Assembly: GCA_007449985.2 (NCBI GenBank)
Contig: VIIQ02000123.1
Location: 1 to 64,000, forward strand
Direction of reading: 5' to 3'
Source of the DNA: Desmodesmus armatus
Taxonomy: Eukaryota > Chlorophyta > Chlorophyceae > Sphaeropleales > Scenedesmaceae
DNA: 64,000 nt
Below, piece by piece: positions 55,252 through 64,000 of this stretch. The notes beneath the pieces were generated by a model. That model did not search any database, was not told the origin of the DNA, and worked only from the letters and a program-made list of their open reading frames with translations. Numbering within the stretch: position 1 is the stretch's first letter; each line of letters opens with the position of its first letter. The translations under genes were made by a program, and so were the position numbers.

Positions 55252-58200
55252 ATGGCCAAAGCTGTAGTAGCAGCCTGGGCAGCATGCGTGAAGGACCTGC
55301 AACAGCAGGTTGCTGCTGCCTCAGCATCCACCCACGCACCGGGCACACCTCCCATCATCGCACCTGCCAGCAAGGAGTTCAACAGCATCATGCAGTGTGT
55401 GATGAAGCTTAAGGAGCAGCCACCGTTACCACATGCTGCTTGGAAGAAGCTCGTGCAGGATGTGCAGGTGATGTGCTGGGCCTCGTGGGGCAGGTCTGGT
55501 GTGTTTTTGTATTCCTGGGACCCATTTTCCTACTGGCAAGAGATTACTACGAGAAACACACGGAGATTTATGACCGTCAGCTTGACCTCTCTGCCACACA
55601 CACATAGTGGCACATGTCTGTAGCAGGCAACTGCATCACCTGAAGGACAGGCTGGCATCTACTATACTGTCTCATGTCACTTACACCATGGCACCACGAC
55701 CACGGCATAAGTCTATAGGGAAACATGCCAGGCATGCACTTGGTGTAGAATTCAATTTGAATTCAATTAGAATTCAAACGGTTTGGCTTGAACTAGAAGA
55801 TCATGCTGTCCCTTTTGCCATGTTGCTGCTGCTGCCTGCAGGTAACAGCCAAGCTGGCAGCGCTGTATGTCCAGACCCTTCAGCAGCAACAGACACTGGG
55901 GTGCGTGCTGCCCTTGACTCATGAGGCGCTGAATGCGTGGCTGCTCAAAGTAGGGCCCCCCACCAGAGCCTCCCCAGAGTCCCATGCTGCGGCTGCAGTG
56001 CGGCAGCAGCTGCAGGAGTCAGGGCTGCTGCAGCACCTGGGTCCTGCCATGGATGCTGCAGCGGCCCGGCTCACAGCAGCAGTAGCAGCACTTGCAGCGG
56101 CCACCACCGGCAGCAGCAGCAGCAGCAGTGACAGTGGCAGCACCGGGTCTGCCTCCACAGAGCAGGTTAGCGTGCAGCAGCTAGGTGTTGATGTCATGGG
56201 CGAGAACCACCACAGCAGCTGTCTACTGAGGCTATTCATGTTGGTCAGCAGCATTGTATCCACAACAGGAACCCTCAGCATACAGGCTGCCCTGCCTGCA
56301 GCACCTGCAGTGATGCGCTTGATGGTCACAGTCTTCCAGAACTACCACATGCTGCCGCAGCTGCAGCTGTTCAGCCGCTCTAAGGACCCCCTGCAGGATG
56401 CGCATGCGATCCTGCTGGCATTGGCATACGGGGTGGGCTACGACATGCTGCAGTCGTGTCCTGCAGCAGGTGAGCTGCTGCTCTTGCCTGAGTTCCTGAC
56501 CTGCCTCAGCATCATGTTGGTGGTGACTGTGCTGGGGCTGGATACCAGCTCAGACAGGACAGAACCTCGCCTCCTTAGCAGGCAGGAGGCGCAGCAGCAG
56601 AAGCAGCAAAGGCAGCAACAGCAGCGGGCATGCAGCAGTGGCCTGGGCAACGGGGTGCGGCTAGACAGCCTGACGCCCCTGTCCTGCAGCTTGTTTGACA
56701 TACTGGGTGTCACCAAGGAGACAGCTCTACATGCCGCAAGGGTGGCCCACTCTGAAGGACTCACTAACCTGCCAAACTTCAAGATGCTGCTGACATGCTA
56801 CAGCAGTGCACTCAATCAACAGGTAAGGCTGGTGATGTTGTGCCATGGTGTACGGCTTGGTCTGTACCATGCAGTGTGTAGTATGTGTTTTGTGCGTGGA
56901 GTCTGCAGTCGTGTTGAGTAGGACACATAGTGATGCTGACGAGACACTCCTGCATGTGAGCTCTATGCAGGTTTTACAGTGGATGTAGCAAATTGCAGGG
57001 AAGCTACTTGCCTTGGCACACACCGTCAATTTGCTAAGAAGCACCGTGTCACACGGTCATACGGTATGGCACACCGGTGTGCTAGCATCCAACGTTGTGG
57101 AACCCATGCTGAAGTATGCACACAGCTCAGCACAACCCTGACTTGCACAGTTGTCACCCTACTTCCCTCAAATACTGGACAGCACAGCTGTCACGGTGCG
57201 CTTTTCAAACCCCCCAAACCCTAAATCGAACGGGCCGGGACTCACTTCGGCCTGCTGCATAGTCTCATGGAGGCTTTGTGTCATTAGGCTGGGAACTCAA
57301 CAACTTCGCCCGCCAGCGCTTGATCAGTGGGCGTCAGAGCTTGACGGGAAACCGTCTGCCGGCACGCTTGTCTCCGTCGTGTACATTTGCTTTATGTGTT
57401 ATGGATTATATTTCGATGACCGCCATATGTAGTTTCGGAGGGCGACGGCTGCCGGCACGCAGGAGTTGCCGGTCATGTACATTTCCTTGGGTTGGCCAAA
57501 GTCAATTCGGAGAGTGACAACATCGGCAGGCACCACAGGTGCCTTGGCTTGAAGAGTGAATGATTTTGGGTGGTATATACATATGTATCACCATCATGGA
57601 GGGACACGCACATAGGAGGGACTACACCTTGTCATCAGGACGCGCCTCGCCTAAAACAAGCTTGCTGCCATGCCGCATGTATGTGTGCAGGTGAAGCAAA
57701 CCGGAGACGCTTTGAGCGTGCAGCTGCTGCAGCCTTTGGAGACGTTCCTGCTGCTCTACTTGATGATGCTGCAGCTGACAGCAAGCATACCTGACAGCTA
57801 CCCAGGGGCCAGACCAGCACTTGACTTGGTCTGCCGCTTGTACTCTGAGCCACTGTACGGTGTGTGCACTGTAGTTGAAAAGCGCCTTGTGCAGCTGCCC
57901 CAGCAAGCACCCTACTTGGGCCCTCAGCTGGCATTGCAGCTGCTGCCATGGCCGCCCGAGTTGCAAGCGCGGCAACCGTTGCTGCCACAGCAGCAGCAAC
58001 AGCAGCAGGAGGGGGCAGAGCAGCAGCAGGAGCAGTCTGCTGAGTGGCAACTAGTGACACCTTCAGCCACTCTGCTGGCGCAGCTGCTGCCTCTGCTGAC
58101 TCGCTACTGCCTCACAAAGCAGCAGGAGCAGCAGCAGCGGCAGCAGGAGCAGCAGCCTGGCCTGGCGCCTCTGGTGATACAACCCTGGTTGCTGCAGCTG

Positions 58201-59782
58201 ATAAAACTACTGATGTGGTCAGTGGTGCCAGCTCCCGATGCTGCAGTGGCAGAGGGGTCACTACTGCCGCCATCATCAACAACAGCAGTGACGGCAGCAG
58301 CACCAGCAGCAGCAGCAGCAGCAGCACCAGCAGCGCCAGCACCAGCAGCAGCAGCACCAGGAGCGGCAGCGGCAGCGGCAGCAGCAGATGATCACAACAT
58401 CAGTGAGGCCACCTACAACTGTGTACTGCACGCCATGAATGCCTTCCTGCCGCATGCTAGTGACATCATCAGCATCTTTGAGGGAGGGATACGCCTTGTG
58501 GCAGGCTATGCAGCAGCGGCTACTGCTGCTGCTGCAACTGCAGCAGCAGCTAGTGGAGCAGCAGCGGCCTGCGGCGCTGCTGCTTCTGCTGCTGATGCCT
58601 GTGACTGCCTCAAGGTCCAAGCGGTATTGCTGTTGGTGTCGGGCTTGTGCTGTCGTGCTGCTTTCAAGGGGTGCAATTACTATCCATCTCCTCTAGTAAA
58701 TTTGGCGCTTGCAGCGGGACCAGGCTCACAGGTGCAGCAGCAGTTGCACAGCCTGCTGGCCACCATGGTCAAGGTCAGCGGGTGGGGTGTGCTTGATGAG
58801 CGGACCCGTCTGCAGCTGTGTGGTTCCGTTGCTGATGCATCTTTACAGCTGCTTGCCGATGCTGCAGACAGGCAGCAGCAGCAGCAGCAGCAGCAGCCGG
58901 ATTCTAAGAGAGAAACAGCGGCAGGAGGGGGTTTGGATGGCAGCAGTGGCAACGCAGTTGCCGTTGCCATGCTGCCGAGTGTGGTCCTCTTGAGCCGCTG
59001 CTGCATGAGTTGGGCTGAGAAGCTCAAGGAAGATTCTTCCATGTCCCAGGGAGCAGCAGCAAGAGCCATGCAGCAATAAGGAGCAGCAGCAGCAACAGCG
59101 GGAAGACCCTAGCAGCAGTCAGCAGCAGCTGCAGCAGCGAGCAGACCCTAGCAGCAGTCAGCAGCAGCTGCAGCAGCGGGAAGACCCTTGCAGCAGTCAG
59201 GCGCAGCATGCAGAGCTATGCAGCAGCCAGCAGCCGCATCAGCAGCGGTCTGGCTTGTCCCAGGAGGAGGAGCAAGAGCCATGCCGCAGTCAGCAAGAGC
59301 AGCAGCCGCATCAGCGGTGGTCTGGGAAGACGGAGAAAAGCCAACTGGGCATGACTGAAATCCCGTCATTGGTGCAGCAGTGGCTGCAGACTGGCAGCAC
59401 CTGCGACCAGCTGGCCGCTGCTGGCTATCCCACTGGGGCAGTGCTGCAGAAGCTGCAGCAAGTGTCGGCAGCATGGCAGAAGCTTCAGCACACCCCCGAC
59501 ACAGCAGCACAGCTGGCAGCAGCCCAGCTGCTGCAGTGTGCGGGGCTGGCCTTGTGCTCCTTTGCTGTGCCCTGTGTGTGCAACAACCCTGGTTGCACAA
59601 GCATGGCGGGGCTGTCGGAGCTGGCGTCAGTGTCTGGGCGTAGCTGCATTTGTGGGGGCTGCCGTGTGGCGCGCTACTGTGGGCGTGCGTGTCAGCGGGC
59701 GGCATGGAAGCAGCATAAGCCTCTGTGTGGGGCGCTCAGCGCGGCTGCTGGTTGTAGCGCCGCCTCAGGGACGGGTTGTTGA
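55252..59782 (+). CDS. MYND-finger protein, tandem copy B (one frame break)
   Basis: It has the same three exons: 55252-55467, 55842-56822 (981 bp, in phase) and 57691-59782. Exon 3 is one base too long. After KEDSSMSQ the run ggg at 59049-59051 has one G more than the frame needs; reading on in frame 1 stops at once (RAMQQ*). In frame 2 the paralogous text resumes (EQQQEPCSN...REDPSSSQQQ) and runs to the MYND finger (CVCNNPGC, CICGGC, RYCGRACQ, HKPLC) and a stop at 59782. Around 59095-59200 a Gln/Ser repeat of about 48 bp (DPSSSQQQLQQR) occurs nearly three times, in a region that is variable between copies. Copy B is the most divergent of the three tandem copies, in exons and introns. The location and role of the protein are not evident from the sequence. 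Confidence 0.8.
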
Positions 59783-60515
59783 ATGTGCGCTGTATGGCCA
59801 CTTTGACAGGCAAACGTGTTGGGGTACCAGTGACTGGCGTGTTGTGGTGTGGCGTGTGCTGCTGTTTTACTGGCATGCCCAGTCTGCCATACGAAGTTGT
59901 GTGTATGAGTTTTGAATGCTTGCAGTGAAAGCGATATGCTGAGTGCTGTAGCTGTTGCTGACACCTGTGCCCCTCCGACACATGTGCCCCTCTGAGTGAC
60001 GTAATCAACTACATGATTGTCATGATGACATTATGGTTAGCCAGGATCGAATGCACACCACCACCCAGGTTTCTGCTAAGCCAAAGTCACCTCTTTTGTC
60101 GATACTGTCTCTATACAAGATGGACTGAGGTGCAGCAACGTGTGAGTCACTGGTGCCCCTCAAATTTATGATGCATGTCATTATGCAAGGACCACCCAAC
60201 CAACGCCCATCCCGTTCATTCCAACCTTGACATTCAAGGGAAAGCCACATTGACCACTAATACAACCTTGATCATGATCTTATTGATCCTTGGAACGTTT
60301 TGCGAACACCAAGCGCAAAAACACAGTCAAGGCAGGTGTTCAACACTCTTCTGGCTGTTCACTGCTGTTGAACATATCGCCTGGAACCACACGGGCAGAT
60401 ACCGCTCAGACTGCAGTGGCAGAAACATTGGCAGCAGACACGACATTCCAAAGTAGTCAACTGCCCGGTTGATACCTCGAGCAGCCTGTACCACAGCTGT
60501 CAGAAGATAAGGAGG
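59783..60515. other. Intergenic region between MYND copies B and C
   Basis: It holds the 3' UTR of B and the promoter of C. Short stretches before the C start (agtagtcaactgcccggttgata, in two parts) resemble the sequence before the A start, as expected from duplication of a unit with its promoter. Confidence 0.4.
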
Positions 60516-63500
60516 ATGGCCAAATCTGTAGTAGCAGCCTGGGCAGCATGCGTGAAGGACCTGCAGCAGCTGGTTGCTGCTGCATCCGCTGTACAAGCAT
60601 CCACATCAGCTCCAGGTGTCCATGACAGCACCAACATAAGTGTCAGCAAGCATTTCAACAAATTTCTGCAGTGTATGACGAAGCTCAAAAAGCAGCCACC
60701 ACTGCCCCATGCTGCCTGGAAGAAGCTTGTGCAGGATGTGCAGGTGATGTGCTGGGGCGCTCATGACTTGACTGTTGAGGGTTACGAGGGACCTGCTGTG
60801 AAGAGTGCCGAATGCCAAGCGTGTGCTACAAGCAAGCCGTTAAGCATTATTGACAAAATTGCAGGTTCACCTTGCAGGCGTTGCAACCTCCAGTAGGCCA
60901 GGCTGGCATGTTCTGTCTCGCATCACCTTGAAGCTTTGCTCACTGCCAGATCACAAGCACAAGTCCTAGGAAGAGCTTGCCTGAGTCAGGCAAGCTCTTC
61001 AGGACTTCTGCCATGCTTCGGAAGCATGGGGAAACTGTATTTCTGCTGAATAACCAAGCTCTTTGCTTGCCGTGCCGTTGCTGCTGCTGTGTGCAGGTAC
61101 CAGCCAAGCTGGCCGCGCTGTATGTCCAGACCCTTCAGCAGCCACATACACTGGGGGACGTACTGCCCTTTACTTACCAGGCGCTGCATTCGTGGCTAGT
61201 CAAAGCTGGCCCTGCCGTCACAGCCTCCCCAGAGTCCCGTGCTGCAGCGACAGTGCGGCAGCAGCTGTAGGAGTCGCAGCTGCTGCAGCACCTGGGTCCT
61301 GCCATGGATGCTGCAGCGGCCAGGCTCACAGCAGCAGTAGCAGCCCTTGCAGCAGCCACCAGCAGCAGCAGCAGTGGCGGCAGCGGCAGCAGCAGTGGCA
61401 GCACAGTTGCGTCTTCCTCCATAGAGCAGGTCAGCGCCCAGCAGCTGGCCCTTGACGTGAGGGGGGAGATGCACCACAGCAGCTGCCTGTTGAGAATCCT
61501 GATGTTCGTCACCCCCCAGATATCCCCAACAGGAACCCACAGCATACAGGCTGCCCTGCCTGCAGCACCTGCAGCAATGCGCCTGATCCTTGAAGTCCTC
61601 CAGAACTACCACATGCTGCCGCAGCTGCAGCTGTTCAGCCGCTCTAACGACCCCTTGAAGGATGGGTATGGTCTCATGCTGATGTTGGCATGTGGGCTTG
61701 GGGGCGACGTGGCAGGCACATTGCACTCGTGTCCTGGAGCAAGTGAGCTGCTGCTCTTGCCTGAGTTCTTGTCCTGCCTCGCCATCACGCTGGTGGTGAC
61801 TGTGCTGGGGTTGGACACCAGCAGCGACAAGACAGAAGGTCGCGTCCCCACCAGGCTGGAGCAGCAGCAGCATCGGCAGCAACAGCGGCCGGCAGACAGC
61901 AGTGGCGTCGGCAGTGGCAGTGGCGTCAGCAACGGGGTGCGGCTAGACAGCCTGACGCCCCTGTCCTGCGGCTTGTTTGGCATACTGGGTGTCACCAAGG
62001 AGACAGCATTGCAGGCCGCAAAGGGGGCCCAATGGCTAGCAAGCATGGCCGATGTCAGGATTTTGGTGGCAGGCTACAACAGTGTGCTCGAGCACCAGGT
62101 AGGGCTGTCCTCTGCTTGTCAAGCTCCATGCTTATACTGTACAGCGTGTGTGTATCATACACTGCATGACATGTGCACCACACAGTTTGTGAGGTTCGTA
62201 TGACTGTGGTGCAAGGTTTGTGCTTGAACCCTGCATTCCTGCTGATCAAAGCATGGATTGGTGCTGACTAGGGAACTTTCATAGGGTCCTGCATACAAGC
62301 ATGGAGCATGCAATGCACATCACCCTGCAGAGTCCCAGCCAGCGTAGCTAAACTGACGGGCGGGGGACTCCCGAGGCTGCAAAGTCCAGAGGTAACTTGA
62401 GTTAGGGATGTATTCCGGCCGATAGCGCATGCCGAAGCGTGTGCTTGGCGTTGACCGGGTGGAGTGCCGACAGTGTCGACCGCCGCGCAGAGCGCACGGG
62501 GTCAAAAATCGTCACGTTAATTCCAGTTTAATAGCAAGCAAAGGATAGAAGGATGATTGCGAGTCTCATTTGGACAAGTCCGTCTGGACCACCGAGACCA
62601 CTGGGACAACGATTCGCCTTACCTACCTTACGTGGCCCTAACGCAAAGCACGCATGCTGCCATGCTGCCTGTCTTCATGCAGGTGCAAGCAAGTGTGCAA
62701 GCAAACGGCGCATTCAGTGCACAGCTGCTGCTGCAGTTGGAGACATACCTGCTGCTTCACTTGATGCTGCTGCAGCTGACAGCAAGCATACCTGACAGCC
62801 ACCCTGGGGCCCAAGCAGCACGTAACCTGGCCTGCAGCCTGACTTGTGACCCCCTGTACAGTCTGTGCTGTGCAGTTGAGAATCGCTGTGTGCAGCTGCC
62901 CCAGCCAGCAGGCTACAAGGGCCCGCAGCTGGCACTGCAGCTGCTGCCATTGCCGCTCGGGTTGAACGCTGTCCCACCGCGGCTGCCACACCAGCAGCAG
63001 CAGCAGCAGCAGGAGGAGCAGCAGGAGCCGCCTGCTGAGTGGTGTATAGTGACACCCTCAGCACCTCTGCTGACGGAGCTGCTGCCACTGCTGACCCGCT
63101 CCTGCCGCACAACGCTGCAGCAGTCGGAGCAGCAGCTGCGGCAGCAGCAGCAGGAGGGAGCCGCAGCCTCACTTGATGCGCAGCTGTTGCCGCTGGTGCG
63201 GTTGCTCATGGCCCTGCTGGTGTGCTTGGTGGTGCCAGCCCCTGACAGTGTGGCAGTGACCGCAACAGCAGAAGGTATACTGCCAGCGCCGCCTCTGCCA
63301 CTAGCAGCTGCAGCAGCACCAGTAGCACCACCAGCACCACCAGCTCCAGCAGCAGCACCAGCAGCACCACCAGCAGCACCACCACCAGCAGCAGCAGCAT
63401 CGGCAGCACCAGCACCAGCAGCACCACCAGCACCACCAGCAGCACCAGCAGCACCAGCAGCACTACCAGTAGCAGCAGCAGCAGCACCAGCACCAGCAGG

Positions 63501-64000
63501 AGAAAGTCACAACAACAATGGCGCTTCCTGCGGCTGTGTGTTGCACGCCATGGATGCCTTCCTGCCGCATGCTAGTGACATCATCAGCATCTTTGAGGGA
63601 GGGATACGGCTTGTAGCATGCTATGCAACAGCAGCAGCAGCTGCTGCTGCAACAGCAACCGCAGCCGGTGCTGCAGCATCAGCAGCAGCTGCCGCTGCTA
63701 ATGCTGCTGATGCCTGTGATGACCTCTGGACCTATGCATGCATGTTGTCTGTGTCGGGCTTGTGGCAACTTGATGTGTTGTGGGGCTGCCCTTACCACCG
63801 TTCTCCTCTTGTTGCGTTGGCGCTTGCAGCTGGACCAGGCTCGCAGGTGCAGCAGCAGTTTTACAGCCTGCTGGCCACCATGGTCAAGCTCAGCAAATTG
63901 GGCCTGCTTCATGGTGGTGCACGATCGCAGCTCTGTTCTGCCGTTGCTGATGCAGCCTTGGTGCTGATTGCTGATGCTGCAGACAGGCAGCATCAGCAGC
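60516..64000 (+). pseudogene. MYND-finger gene, tandem copy C, nonsense codon in exon 2, runs off the window
   Basis: Exon 1 is 60516-60743, exon 2 61097-62098 (1002 bp, phase kept) and exon 3 62683 to beyond 64000. Exon 2 has TAG at 61268-61270 in VRQQL*, where copies A and B have CAG (Gln): a single C-to-T change, not an indel. Everything after it stays open and aligns with copy A, including the intron 2 sequence before exon 3 (about 52080-52190 versus 62395-62505). C is therefore the nearest relative of A and the loss looks recent. Exon 3 has an expanded Ala/Pro run (about 63300-63500). The MYND finger would lie beyond the window. Readthrough or a downstream ATG at 61304 could still give a product, so 'pseudogene' is a moderate call. 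Confidence 0.72.

Overview
This window is nuclear DNA of a eukaryote, most likely a green alga (Chlorophyta, Chlorophyceae; the Scenedesmus/Tetradesmus side of the Sphaeropleales would fit, but that is inference). The genes are intron-dense with GT-AG junctions. The coding DNA is saturated with CAG/GCA triplets that give polyGln and polyAla runs. The MCM7 and kinase genes look plant-like, and two genes carry algal-type plastid transit peptides. Bacterial features such as operons and ribosome binding sites are absent. Gene models were built by hand from reading-frame continuity and splice phase.

Layout. 1-1455: three tandem copies of a ~550 bp G-tract repeat. 2193-8959 (-): a KDZ-family transposase gene with its D/D/E residues in place. 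9416-11804 (+): an unrecognised gene with a long disordered tail. 12889-17787 (-): a decayed MYND-finger gene with a LINE fragment in an intron. 18319-19903 (-): proteasome assembly chaperone 4 (PSMG4/PAC4), divergent from 20279-29349 (+): MCM7 in 22 exons. 29825-31602 and 33448-35223 (+): tandem paralogues of a small plastid-targeted single-pass membrane protein, with a transposase remnant between them. 37157-37962 (-): a p24/TMED cargo receptor. 39128-49538 (-): a large TKL-like protein kinase with an N-terminal membrane anchor and an Ala-rich tail. 50200 to the window end (+): three tandem MYND-finger genes, the last running off the edge.

The housekeeping genes (MCM7, PSMG4, p24) serve DNA replication, 20S proteasome assembly and ER-Golgi traffic. 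They share no pathway beyond the divergent PSMG4/MCM7 promoter. The accessory layer is the KDZ element, the LINE and transposase scraps, and the MYND family, in which most copies carry their own lesion.

The most striking cross-cutting signal is that exon edges are repeated as degenerate tandem 'echoes' inside the neighbouring introns. This is seen in two unrelated genes, at least six times in the kinase and twice in MCM7, and often the splice site is copied too. Second, the predicted MCM7 has lost all four zinc-ribbon cysteines while keeping a complete AAA+ core. Third, several frames break by exactly one base at short homopolymers, so consensus errors must be excluded before calling pseudogenes.
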